Assembly (NCBI GenBank): GCA_023897205.1
Contig: JAHWDD010000003.1
Coordinates: 4,033,665-4,097,664, forward strand
Length of the DNA stretch: 64,000 nt
From: Exophiala sp. HKRS030
Lineage: Eukaryota; Ascomycota; Eurotiomycetes; Chaetothyriales; Herpotrichiellaceae
Direction: 5' to 3'
Shown here in pieces: positions 22,125 through 33,433 of the stretch (position 1 is the first letter of the stretch; the number at the start of each line of letters is the position of its first letter). Under the pieces are notes generated by a model. The model was not told the DNA's origin and did not search any database. It worked only from the letters and a program-made list of their open reading frames with translations. The position numbers were made by a program, and so were the translations under genes.

Positions 22125-25100
22125 ATGGACGACAACAACAACAATATCTTCCAAACACTCATAAACGAGCTCGGGCAACTTCTCATTGGGCCACGAGCCA
22201 TATTCGCTTGCATAATCCTCCTGTGCATTTTGGCGTTTCCGCGCCGTTTCAAAGCGTCGTTGTGCCGCCTTTACCACACCCTCTGCTCTGGCCTTTCTAC
22301 GGTCTTTTACCCGTTGGCCTATCCAGTTTTTATCATCTCTGGACCCTTGAACGCCGCCTACAACGTCTCACAACGATTTGGCGTGACACCTGCCTCAGCT
22401 CTTACGCGTCTGCGAGACCGTCTAATAAACCTTGTGGCAGCCTTTTCTTTCCCCTCAGCGGCCCCCTTCCCAACAGCATGCAGACAACACCTCCTTCTCC
22501 ACCAACTCCTTCCCAAGTCCCTGTATCAGTAGACATCGACACCCTTACAGCCGATGATTCCAAAGAGACCGCCACGCTCAACGACGACCAGGTCTCAAAC
22601 ACCGGTAGCCAATCAGCCGCCGATAGCCCAAGTCCTGAGAAGGTCGTTGTGGCACCTCCCTCCGCCGGCTCAAGTCATGGTATCCCTCCCATAACTGAAT
22701 TTCTCGGCAAGCCAATTAAGGCAACACTGCATCCGCCTCGACCACAACGAGCAAACCGCCCTATCATCGGTGCCCTTCAGGCTCATCGACCCGTGAGGAC
22801 TGTAACTCCTGAGGACGCCTTCGACAACGGCACCAAAGAGGTCACGGAGCCTGCAGTCTTGGCAACTCGTGGTGGCCAGGGGCGCCGTCACGACAAAGTG
22901 GCCCTGACTAAAGTAGACACGGTGCCTGTCATAGTGCGTTCAAAGGCTGACAAAGAGGCCCTTGGACGATGCCACCAGACCATCGCTCGACAAAATATAA
23001 GAGCCGCCGAGCTATCGGCGAAGATCAAGAAGCTGAAGACAAAGTTGCTGCGATGCCGGGAACAAGTCAAACCCCCAATCGATGGGGATGGTTTTGAATT
23101 CACTCCTGAACAAGCCTCGGAACTTCAAGATCTGATGCTGACTCAATGCCCTCTTGCTCCTCCTTCCTCCAACGACGAGAACATTTCTCTTCGAGCTGAG
23201 CTTGAATCGGTCCGGACGCAGCTGGCAATCGCCAATGAACAAATCGACGTTCAGAACAATCAGTTGGGACAAGGGACTCAGATCATTGGTGAACAGCAGG
23301 CTATGCTGCAACAGTATGCCGTGACCTACACAGAGTACCAAGCACTCTGCAAAGCCTCGGAGGAAAAGCTCGTCGATGCCAAAAGAAACTCCAAATCCTT
23401 CTCTCCGACTGCGCAGGGGACCGAGAATAAAGTCAAGAGACTCCAAGCTCACATCGAGGAGCTCAACATTGCCCTTAGCGCAACACAGATCGCCCACAAC
23501 TCTCTGGCCGAGTTGCAAGCAGAAAATGACCGGCTGCGAAAAGAAAGAGATGATGCTCATGTCACTCGACTATCGCTGGAGGATATGCAGAAACGTATCG
23601 ACGAGCTTCAAGCGACAGGGCATGACGATCAGATCAATGCGAAGCTCAACAAGGATATGCAGAGACGCATTGATGAACTGCAAGCTGCGAATGACGCCGC
23701 ACAGAAAGACTTGTCATCACTCCGGAAGGAGAACCAGGCAAGACTCGAGGGCAACAAGACCCTTCACCAGGAATACGAGCTTGCAAAGCTACATGTCTCT
23801 TCTGCACAACAAGAAAGCTCCGCCAAGGACGAGCTGATCCAGGACCTACATCGTAGAATTGCCCAAATTGAGATCCAGCCAGTTTCCAACTCGCAAACCG
23901 CAGAGTTGAATGCCTTGAATTCAGAACTTCGTTCCCTTCAATCCGATCTTGCGCGAGCGAACATCGGGCTTCGTGATGCGACCACGCATAATCAGGCCTT
24001 GCAGCATGAGATGCAGCAGTATCAGAAACAGATCACCGACATGAGCGGTGAGATTCTCAATTATGCTTCCAATCGCGAAGCAATGATGGCGCAAGGTCGC
24101 AAACTTGAGGGACGAATCGAGCAAATGAAGGTCTCTGAATCGGAGTTACAACTCAAGCATTGCATGGAGCTTGAGACTGCCCGAAACACGCATCGGGCTT
24201 ATATTGAAGAGCTTCAACATAAGATCTCGGTTTTGAAAGCAGATAATACCAACGCTGAGGTGGCAAGGCTCCAGCAACAGATCACAGCACTCTTTAAAGA
24301 GGTCGACGCCGAGAAGGAACGCCTTCAAAACGAACACGCGGTCAAGAAGAAGGAACTCGACGGCCGCGTTCGTACAGCACGTATGGAAGGCAGGGATGCA
24401 GGTATTGCCGAGATCCAGCACGTCATTGGTGAAAAGGACCGAGAGCTTGCAGTTATCAGAAGCAACTGGCAAGTAGCAATTGCACAGGCCGTCCGAGAGG
24501 CTCTTCAGAAGAGAGATTCTGAGATGAGCCCACAAGGGCAGGGTAACGCAGGTACTCCTTCCTCTCCCATGGCGGGTGTGTTCTCGACGCCAAGCAGCAA
24601 TCGTCGCCACTCACAACCAATCTCGCCAAATTCTCGTGATGCAGAGATGTTCTCTCCTCGAGCTGCACCACCCAAGCTTCGAGAGCTCATGATGCAGAAG
24701 CAATGTGATCAAATGATCATCGACAGTCTCAGGAAAGACAAATTGAAACTCGAGGAAACGACTTCGACTTTGCAAAAGGAACTGTCCAAGCTGGAAGCTG
24801 AACGCTCAGACCTTAGACAAGAGAACGACGATCTGATGCTCGAGACCGTCGAGTACCAAGATTCAAAGGTTGCTCTTCAGAAAGAGCATGAACAGCTCCA
24901 AGAGTCAAAGAAGGCGCTCGAGAAGGAGCTCGAAGACGTTAAAGACAAACTGAGTGAGGCCATGATCGATATGGGCATGGTCGACGTGGAGAAGGACGAG
25001 CTGTCTGAGGAACACCGGAAGGAACTGGACCTGAAGAACACTCAGCTGGATCAGTATGGGCAAAAGTACGCCGAAGTCACCTTGCAGACCCAGAAACTCA

Positions 25101-25819
25101 AGGAAGACAACAAGGCGCTTGAAAATGCCTACCATATGGAAAAGGGTCATAATAACCATAAGGCTCTGGTCAAAGCTGACGTGCTTAGCTACCAACGTGA
25201 TCGTGCCGCTTACTATGGCACGAGCGATCCATCTGCCGACGTCACGCAGAAGAAGGGCAAACGCCGCATCGATGAAGAGGACGATGATGCCGTTCGCTGG
25301 GGGCACGACAGCACAGCCGTCGCCTCCGGCACTATGAAGAAGGTCGCGCCAACTAGGGCCAGCGAACTCTTCACCCTCTGCGAGGCCACCGAATCCGACA
25401 TCACAGCGCACGCCATGACCTCCTGGTGCTGGACCGAAGCAAGCCACGTGTCGCGGCTGTACTACTCGCTTGCCGACGCTGAGGAGCACGACCTCGCGCG
25501 CTTCGAGCAGTTCATCGCCTACCTCGGGGCGTCTGACCTGATCCAACCGCGCACACAGACGCAGGAGGAAGTCGAAGCCGCGTTCCAGTCGCTCATCGAC
25601 ACGCCGCAGACGTTTGTGCAGGCTCCGCCGGTGATTGCCGGTCTCGACGATGCGGCAGAGGGTCTTGGCTCGTTCAACATCTCAAATAACACGATTGCCA
25701 ACCCTCCGCTGCTTATACCGTCCAGCGGGGCTGCAGCAGACTCGCTGCCTAGCCCGTCGAGTTCCCGACGTGTCCTTAAACCACGCTTGCGGGGTGCTTC
25801 GCCTACCCGACCGACATAA
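22125..25819 (+). CDS. Membrane-anchored long coiled-coil protein, apparent frame break at 22462-22466
   Basis: Two overlapping frames fit one gene. The first starts at ATG 22125 (ATCATGG) with MDDNNNNIFQTLINELG and two hydrophobic segments (about residues 26-40, AIFACIILLCILAF; about 58-75, FYPLAYPVFIISG), running to a stop at 22532. The second runs from about 22450 to 25819 and holds a Pro/Ser linker, then about 750 residues of heptad-rich coiled coil and a Ser/Pro tail. One extra C in the C5 run at 22462-22466 joins them as FSFPSAAPLPNSMQTTPPS, giving 1231 aa. I found no good donor for an intron with the needed phase. Without correction, the second frame's first ATG is at about 22478, giving a soluble protein. 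A duplicated motif (RIDELQA) occurs at about 23595 and 23670. The family was not recognised; tethering or scaffold roles are inference. Confidence 0.65.
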
Positions 25820-26403
25820 ACGGCATCAGATCCTTGATGGCCTACCAGGTGTGTTCAAACCAAGAGAATCACCTGTGCCTGCGATCCCGTCGCGGTCTAT
25901 AACCTGGTGTCGATTTGTCCTTACTTGTCGCGGGCGTTCCTTGCCCATTCCAGTCGAGCGAGAGTTTCCTGCTGAAAAGAGCGCTATTCACTTCTTGTTA
26001 CCGCCGTCAAAGAGATACGTCGAGACCAGATCGCGAATTTTCCTCCTCTTCCTCCACCTCCATCCATCCATCCATCCGCCCCTCACACACGCTAGGGGCA
26101 GAAACAAAAGAAAGGTTCATCTCAGACCACGCCGAAGGAAACGTAAGGCCATGCCGGGAAATGAGTGTAATTATTAATATACAGTGTAACAAGTACCATG
26201 GGTTTGGAAAGAGCATTGTGTGAATGAATAGATATGAAATCATGAGAAAATAAGAGAAATGAACTCCAGAAAAGTCAAATTCAGCCAAGTTTCGGGTTCC
26301 GCACGTAGGCGTAGACGTAGACGTAGATGTAGGCGTAGACGTATTTGACTTGATATGAGATGATCAGGTTTATCGTGGCAAGATCTAAGCTGAAGGGATA
26401 AAC
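25820..26403. other. Intergenic, convergent gene ends
   Basis: The coiled-coil gene (plus) and the GH15 gene (minus) converge here. The stretch holds 3' UTRs, a C-rich tract and the hexanucleotide repeat at 26305-26343. Open frames are short and overlap on both strands. Confidence 0.5.
26305..26343. repeat. Hexanucleotide tandem repeat (GTAGAC/GTAGGC)
   Basis: Six to seven imperfect copies of GTAGRC/GTAGAT lie in the intergenic space between convergent genes. The unit resembles the reverse complement of the CCTACG tract at 9669-9700, but they are not obvious copies of one another. Confidence 0.8.
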
Positions 26404-26775
26404 ACAATGGTCCTCCTCTTGAAATTTTACTCGCAGTCGATTTTGATAAACCTTTTACTAACTCTTAACGGCGGTTCAGAGACCGTCAAACCTATTATAC
26501 TCCTTAGAATTCCACTTACTAGTTATGTATGTAGTTTAGCTGGCTGTTTATATACTAGCCTTGCTTACCCTTCCAGGAATAATAGGGGAGGAAAATTACA
26601 AAAGAGGACCATCATCATGATTCGTCATGTAAGTAGCAGGTAATATTCTTAAGAGTGTTATACTACTAGCCTGTGTCTCGATAGCCTTGGCGGTCTCTGA
26701 ATCGTCAATGAGAGTGAGTAGTAGGGTATCCACGAAAATCACCAGGGAGTAGAATTTCACAATGGGGAGGATCAT
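26404..26775. repeat. Diverged inverted repeat, arms about 120-150 bp, possible element relic
   Basis: The plus strand from 26404 to about 26530 and the minus strand from about 26775 to 26620 align along their length. Both begin CAATG-TCCTCC, share TTCAGAGACCG, and end in CTTAGAAT / CTTAAGAAT. Both arms carry an open frame of similar make-up (LLLTLNGGSETVKP against LLLTLIDDSETAKA). A third partial copy of the ATGGTCCTC start lies inside at about 26585-26614 on the minus strand. The plus arm is more AT-rich, with C-to-T and G-to-A type differences, as might follow repeat-induced mutation. It could be a miniature element or the remains of a duplicated gene fragment. No target-site duplication was established. 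Confidence 0.6.
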
Positions 26776-26807
26776 TGTACGACCAACGGGCGTCCGAAAA
26801 AGCCATT

Positions 26808-29008
26808 TCACTCGCCCCTCTCGACCCTCTCCAGATTCAACGCCGCGGACACATAGGCCAGGTGACTGAATGCTTGCGGTGTGTTGCCCAATTGGGATCC
26901 GCTCAGCGCGATCTCCTCAGAGAGCATGCCGACATGGTTGCGGAAGTTGGTGACTGTCTCGAACATGTTGGTTGCAGTGGCGAGGTATTGTTTGGAATAT
27001 TTGCCCGCGCGCACGAGCGCCTCGATCAGCCACAGCGTACACATGACGAACGTGCCTTCGCGGCCACCGACACCTGAGCACGGTAGAGGAAAAGTTAACG
27101 GCTGTGTCGAGTCGAGCTGAGCTGAGAAAGGAGTGGTGGGTGGGGTTATGAAAATAAAATGTAGATCGTAGGTACGTACCGTCATCGGTCTTCTCGTGAT
27201 CATACCTGAACACGAACCCTGCAGAGGTGAGGCCTCCTTTTTCTGGGCTTTGAAGGATTCTGTCGAGGGTTCCGAGGAATTGTGGATCGTTCGGCGATAT
27301 AAAGAAGACGAGTGGCGCAATTAGGACGGCCGAGTCGAGCGTGGTGCCTGATTCGTAGCTTTGAACAAACGTGTTGAGCTCGTAATTGAATCCCCTTTCC
27401 ATGACTTCCTCGTAGATTGCATCGCGAGTTTCCATCCATTTCTGACGATTGGGGCAAGGACTAGAAGCAAAGGAACGAGTCAGTTCTGTTTGATTCACGT
27501 GAACGTGGATGAGTACTTACAAATTGCGTTTCTCGGATAGTCGAATGGCTCGGTCAACCGCAACCCAAAGGAGCATTTTGGAATACACGAAATTCTGTTT
27601 CTGCCCTCGGACTTCCCAGATTGACATATCAGGTTCTTGCCATACTTGACAGACAAAGTCAGTCAGGTAGCGTATATCCTTCCACTGACCGAACGAAATA
27701 GGCTTTCCATGTTTGTTGTAGAGATAGATGCTATCCATCAACTCTCCGTAAATGTCAAGTTGGACGTGGTCTGTGGCTGCATTGCCGATACGGACGGGTG
27801 TGGAGTCCTGATAGCCAGAAAGATGATCAAGTGTCAACTCGGGAAGGTCCGTAGACCCGTCGATACTGAACATCAGTGGCAAGTGATGGACAGTCGACGA
27901 TGCTTCTGCTATCTTTCGCCACTCGGCGATTCTCGCAAAAATGAAGTTAATGTACGCCTCGGCTTCTGCAGGGAAACCCATCTTCAGGAAGACATCTGAA
28001 AAGCTCTATTAGAAAGCCTGATCTCGCGGGGGGAGGACATGATTGGTAACAGCATGACCATCTTTGGAGGACTACTTACATATTGTAAAGCTCGAATCTC
28101 TGACCCAACTGTAACGATAGTCCCAATTCCGAGGACCTCCAATGGCTTCAGGTAGTGAAAACGTTGGAGCGGCGACAATTGCACCTGTCGGATCATAAGT
28201 GAGTAGCTTCAGAATAAGCATACTTCTTTCGATCTCCTGCTGGAATCTCCCGCGGTAGTGACAATTTCGAACCCAGCTGGTCCAAAACTTGTACGTTTCG
28301 GATTCCAGGCTTGATATCAACTCCTTGCTAAGATGTGGCACAACATGTCGATTGCACATAATCATGAACACTTGTCGACCCTCCTCAAGGTCGAAGCGTG
28401 CATGAAGTTTGTCGCCACGCTTGCCCTCGACTCGAAACATTTCTGGTGTAGTTTTGAGCGGACGGTCGTGCGTACAGTAGGTAGCAAAGAACTCAGGGTC
28501 TCTTCAGTTGATTTGTCGTCTTCGCCAACCCAGTACAGGGATTGGTGGTAGACGCTATCATCGCTGGATACCTTGGAAGCTTTCATGGATCCTTTCTTGG
28601 TAGCATATCCTGGTCGAGGGCATAGCTCAATGTCGATGGACATGGCCCTCGGACGCATTCCAGTTTCCGAACCAGGACGGAACCACTCCATTCTTGCCGG
28701 AGGACTTTATTGTACTTGGACACAGCAAAGAAATCAGTAAGGTCGACTACACCATTCTCGTCGATCCACTTGGTTTGTAGAATGTTAGACGAGGCTCGAT
28801 AGTTCTGCTTGCAGACGGTGCTGCTCTTTGGGGCAATGCTCCAGTGGCCGCCGCCTCCTTGGCTAGTGTCAAGGATTCTGCAGAAAATTGAAGGAGAATC
28901 GAACTTTGGCCAACACATGAAGTCTATACTACCATTCTTCCCGGACAAGGCGCAAGTGCGCATATCGCCAATCAAGCCATAGTCCTCGATCTGGGCACGA
29001 GTTTGCAT
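26808..29008 (-). CDS. Glycoside hydrolase family 15 (glucoamylase/trehalase-like), two apparent frame breaks
   Basis: Four exons on the minus strand: 28080-29008, 27521-27995, 27180-27460 and 26808-27073, with introns of 84, 60 and 106 nt (donors GTAAGT, GTAAGT, GTACGT). The N-terminus IEDYGLIGDMRTCALSG and SIDFMCWPKFDSPSIF are typical of the GH15 trehalase-like group. RNWDYRYSWVRDSSFT, VQLDIYGELMDSIYLY, GREGTFVMCTLWLIEAL and LGNTPQAFSHLAYVSA are family blocks of the (alpha/alpha)6 barrel. Exon 1 changes frame twice, at the GGG at 28646-28648 (ECVRG to AMSIDIEL) and at the CCC read on the minus strand at 28496-28498. One added base at each restores 650 aa and makes the spliced length divisible by three. 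No signal peptide, so an intracellular alpha-glucoside or trehalose hydrolase is likely (inference). A recent pseudogene cannot be excluded. Confidence 0.82.
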
Positions 29009-30515
29009 GGGGTTATCTCACCCATGTTGGACCAATTTTCGATCGTAGATTGCCAGAATCACAGGTGACGGTCTTTCACAGTAATGGCTTTGGTTCTGGG
29101 TGACTCGAGGCAGAATCGATTGACGGATTGAGCCCCGTTATCATGAAAGAAGACCAGCTGGCAATGTCTCGATGTGAGTGAAAGCGAGCCAGTCAAAGGA
29201 CGTGAGTTTCAAAAAGGAAGTCAACACATCACGGGGTCTGCTCCTCAAGGGAAAAGCAAGATAGGTGCGGATGACTAAGGGAAGGAGGAGGTGCACAGGA
29301 TTAAATACGAGCCAGAGAGGTAGCTGACTGGTGAGACATGTATTTGGTCATTTGAGTGTCTTGAAACGGGTCAAAGCGGCATTGGAGTCATTGGCCAGGG
29401 ATCGACAGCCTTTCTAGAGACACAATTTCAAGTTGATGGTTCCTGTTGTTACACAGCAAGATGACTTCAGGTCGGCCCGAGTCATAGGAAAGGAAATCCG
29501 CAACTGGGGACAAGCATGGAGTTATAGTCACAATCTCTCTCTCACTGGATGTCTGACAAGGCGTATTTAACGACCCCCGCGGCCAAGGGTCCACTAGAGT
29601 CCTCTATCTGGCTCTTTGGGAGCGACTGCATCGGGCAAAGACTTTGCGCCAATACTTCGTCAGACAGAAAACCTTGGCAACGTTCCCCTCAAAACCTACC
29701 TTCTACGTCACAGTGATCAGGCGCAGCTTACAAAAAGCTACTTTCTCTCATTGAATCATTCAAGCCGTTATCCTCAATTTGTGTGATTTCACATTCTTTC
29801 CCGCTCATTCTAGTTGGTTCTGTATTATACTGTAGAGATTCTGGGGTAAAGAAACCATGATCAACACTGATCGACCAGCAAGACACCAGCTTCTGAGCGG
29901 CTATGGGAGGACGATACACTCTTCTTCACTTCTTCATTCTGCCTTACTCGAAAGGTCTTTCGAAAGTGTAGTTTTCCATATGCTCAAGATACCCTCTCCA
30001 TAACCACAGGGCGGATCTTCAATCGGACCTAAATGGTTCTACGATATCTTAGATAGAGAATGAAACCTGCCATGGTCCCAGCATTCCGATGACATCCGTT
30101 CATAGCCTTGAAGACAGATGATTCCAGACCCACAGCATGCCCAGCACTTTGTTCACGAAGAACTCAGATATGGTCAACGGATAATGCGGACAGGAACCTT
30201 TTCACGCGACCGAATCCTTGCTGCGGTGTAGTCCCAGATCTTCGACATGACGGGAGAGTGGCCAGAAAGTGAAACTGAGTACGTGAGCTGGCCGACTGGA
30301 TAGTGCGAGGGCGACGCAAGGATGGTTTCAACTGGGCAGGCCATCGAACCCCAAGATGTCTGCCAAATAGCAAATCGTCGAGACTGCCGTTCTTTGACGC
30401 CAAATAATGCCAACAACGCGATGTGTTGCAAATGGCAGCAATCGAAATGTTCCATCGACCAAAACCCTAGGGTAGAGAGGCGGTGTTGTATAGTAGGTGA
30501 TCAACGTCGAGTTCC
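29009..30515. other. Intergenic, GH15 upstream region
   Basis: About 1.5 kb between the GH15 start and the NIP7 stop, both minus strand. It should contain the GH15 promoter and the NIP7 terminator region. Only short overlapping open frames are present; no RNA or mobile element was recognised. Confidence 0.5.
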
Positions 30516-31079
30516 CTAAGTTGTGAACAACGTATCTTCCTCTCGCAAGTACTCGCCAACATCACCCTGTCTGAATGCCACAACGGAGGTGGGCTCCAAC
30601 TTCCTTGCCTCCGCGGTTGACCTTGCTGTAACTCCGAATCCCAATGGGGTGTCGTCCATAGCTAAAATGACTATGCCAGAATGTTCTGGGCAATCTTCGC
30701 TCCATCTCCCAACATGCGCTTTGACGACATTGCCACCGTATAAGAATGGCATCTCGCCGTTAGGCTTGACCCACAGCTTGTATCTTGCATGAGGAGCAAT
30801 CACATCCAGAGCAGTGATATGTAGCCTGAATTTGCCCGTCTTGGTGAATTTCCCGACACAGGTACCAAGTGATAAGAGATGATCTCGGGCGATTGATGTA
30901 GCTATGTTTGCAAGCGACAATCGCACATAGTACACGCGGGATTCATGTAAACGGAAGACATGGCGATCGTTATCGTTGGTAGAGTCGGTGGGTGCAATGA
31001 GCTGGGTAAGGGATCGACCTGTATAGTTGGCAAGTTTAGTGAAAAGCGTTTGCGTCTCAACGTCCGTAAGAGGCCTCAT
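30516..31079 (-). CDS. NIP7: 60S ribosome biogenesis factor Nip7 (PUA domain)
   Basis: Single exon, 187 aa, near the 180-aa size of yeast and human Nip7. The family binds pre-60S particles in the nucleolus and is needed for 27S pre-rRNA processing. The start MRPLTDVETQTLFTKLANY and HVFRLHESRVYYV match the Nip7 N-terminal domain. LGTCVGKFTKTGKFRLHITALD and KLWVKPNGEMPFLYGGNVVKAHV are the hinge and start of the C-terminal PUA RNA-binding domain, and VMDD-like AMDDTPLGFGVTARST completes it. It is divergently arranged with NOC3, with 287 bases between the start codons. Confidence 0.95.
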   Translation of the reverse strand: MRPLTDVETQTLFTKLANYTGRSLTQLIAPTDSTNDNDRHVFRLHESRVYYVRLSLANIATSIARDHLLSLGTCVGKFTKTGKFRLHITALDVIAPHARYKLWVKPNGEMPFLYGGNVVKAHVGRWSEDCPEHSGIVILAMDDTPLGFGVTARSTAEARKLEPTSVVAFRQGDVGEYLREEDTLFTT

Positions 31080-31366
31080 GGTGGCGCGACAATATCAAGA
31101 TTTGCTAAATTGATTTCGTGTTCGATGAAAGAATTGTAGTCGATCTCATCTCCTCAAACAGAAACCCAGAGTTGGCCTTCCAGGACTTTTGCAAAAATTT
31201 TGGACGGTTGGCAGAACTTCGGATAAACTTCCCCGCAGTCGGCGAATGCGAATCAAACCTTCCGACTAGCAGGTTTGGGAAATTTTGTCTCTGGCTGCGA
31301 TTTTTCTTCACTCTGTCATTGTAAGGATCCCACTTGGGTTCTCCACGGCCACCTCAACCATTCAAG
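31080..31366. promoter_or_regulatory. Short bidirectional promoter between NIP7 and NOC3
   Basis: Only 287 bases separate the two divergent start codons. Both genes serve 60S ribosome biogenesis, so shared transcriptional control is likely (inference). No specific factor site was identified with confidence. Confidence 0.55.
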
Positions 31367-33433
31367 ATGCCGCACGGCCGCCCTGCCAAAAGGAGGCGTG
31401 TGACTCCCCGATTGACGATAGCATACCTTCCGAAACTGTCAAGGCTGGTGATCTATTTGCGCGAGCCGCTGACTGGGATTTGGAACAAGAGTATGAGCAG
31501 AAGTTTCGGTCAAGAAAAGCCAAAGAGTCCACAAGACTACCCACAAAGAATGCAGAAGGCGTGCTGGAGAAATCTCGAGCATTAGAGACTACAACTGGTC
31601 ACGATTCCGACAGCTTCTTAGGATCAGGCTCAGAGGACGATGGAGACGATGTCAATGAAGCAGAAACACCACCAACCGAAGTGGATTCAACACCACAAAT
31701 CCCATTGAAACAGCAAATTCTCATTGCAAAGGAAGAAATCGCTCGCGCAGCTGGGTTTCTAAACGAAGACCCCGAGGAGCATGCAGGCTCCTTCAAGAAA
31801 CTTGCTTCAATTGCTACTTCACAATCCCCTTACCTGTCCGAAAACTTGTTCTCGCCGCACAAGTTGCCGTTTACAAGGATGTAATTCCGGGATATCGGAT
31901 ACGAGCATATAAAGACGAGGATCTGACTTCTAAAGTCTCGAAGGAAGTCCGAAGGACAAGACAATTCGAGCAAGCTTTGGTGACGGGATATCAGGCATAT
32001 GTCAAGCAACTGACCAAACTGGCCAAGGGTACAAAGTCCTCCGATGCTGATATTTCATCTCTTAAAACTCTCGCCATTAGCTGCGCCTGCACTCTCCTCC
32101 TTGCTGTTCCTCATTTCAATTTCCGCACAGAGCTTTTGAATATCGTCGTGCGTGAATTGGCGGGTCGATCGTCTACACCCGACTTTCATAAATGCATCGA
32201 AACCTTGGAGAAGTTTTTCGCGCAGGATGATGATGGTGCTCCGTCTTTGGAAGCAGTGGCTCTCCTGACCAAAATGATCAAGGCCAGGGACTATCGCATC
32301 AGAGAGGAAGTCTTGAACACATTCTTCCACTTACGTCTCCTCTCCGAATTGACCGCACAGAGCTCTTCGACAAGAACAGACAAGCCCACAGATGCGTCCA
32401 AATTGCATGGCCGGAAAGTCAAAAAGGAGAAATGGGAACATCGATCCAAGAAAGAGCGAAAGATGGCCATGGAAAGAAAACTCGTCGAGAAGGACATGCA
32501 AGAAGCTAGTGCGATTGTCAACTACGAAGAGCGCGAAAAAATGCAATCGGAGACTCTCAAGATGGTATTCGTCACCTACTTCAGGATCCTCAAAGGTCGA
32601 ATCCCGCATCTTATGGGTGCGGTACTGGAAGGATTGGCCATGTATGCTCACTTAATCAATCAGGACTTCTTCGGCGACATCCTGGAGGCACTCAAGGACA
32701 TTATCAATCAAGCAGAGGCCGCGATCAAAGGAGAATTGGATATCGACGAAGAGGAAATGGATGAAGATCTGGCCGTTGCCAATATTGACGGAGAGACGAT
32801 CCGCAACCGAACCCGCGAAAGTCTCCTGTCGACGCAAACCGCCTTTACCCTGCTCTCGGGTCAGGAAATGACCAAGGCAGCGTCCAGTCTTCAACTCGAC
32901 CTCTCATTCTTCACATCACACACCTTTCAATCCCTCTACCCACTCGCCCTCGATGCAGACATTGAACTTGGACCGAAATCGCTACGGCTTCCCGACCCAC
33001 ATGCAAACGCTCAGGTGCAGGCATCACAAGCGAATAAGATCAATATTTCCACCCGATATTACTTCTCACTCGTGTGCTGACCTCTATTCTACTCACACCA
33101 TCACAACCACCCCCCACCATCACGGCCGCCGCGTTCTACAAACGTTTGCTGAGTGTGTCGTTACAATTACCGGAGAAATCGACGTTGGCCGTGTTGAACT
33201 TGATGAAGAAGATTGCGGACAAGCACGGTCGTAAAATAGAGGCGCTGTGGTACAGCGACGAACGAAAAGGAGACGGCGTGTTCCGTGGCGAGAGTGACAG
33301 TGTGGAGGGCTCCAACGTCCTGGCCACAGGAAGTGGAGTGTGGGAAGCTGAATTATTGCGCAAGCATTATTGCCCACAGGTCAGAGAACAAATTAAGGAT
33401 ATCGATAAGATGATTGCCGGATTAAATAGATGA
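31367..33433 (+). CDS. NOC3: Nucleolar complex protein Noc3, three apparent frame breaks
   Basis: Noc3 pairs with Noc2 in pre-60S export and has a role in replication initiation in yeast. The start ATG at 31367 gives MPHGRPAKRRRVT, a basic N-terminus. The frame then changes at C4 31406-31409, C4 31826-31829 and C3 33052-33054. One added C at each gives a continuous 689-aa protein (yeast Noc3 is about 660 aa) reading RVTPPIDDSIP, then PVRKLVLAAQVAVYKDVIPG, then NISTPILLLTRVLTSIL. Family blocks: WDLEQEYEQ, DVIPGYRIR, KVSKEVRRTRQFEQ, and near the end EKSTLAVLNL, HGRKIEALW, SGVWEAELLRKHY (CBF/Mak21-type C-terminal domain). No introns are required. The gene is essential in yeast, which argues that the breaks are sequence errors, not real mutations. 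Confidence 0.92.

Noticed and set aside
18573..29008. A glucan-utilisation gene cluster (GH31, GH15 with the CBM48 protein and sugar transporter)
   Set aside because: The genes are spread over 45 kb, interleaved with housekeeping genes and in mixed orientation; no regulator was found with them.
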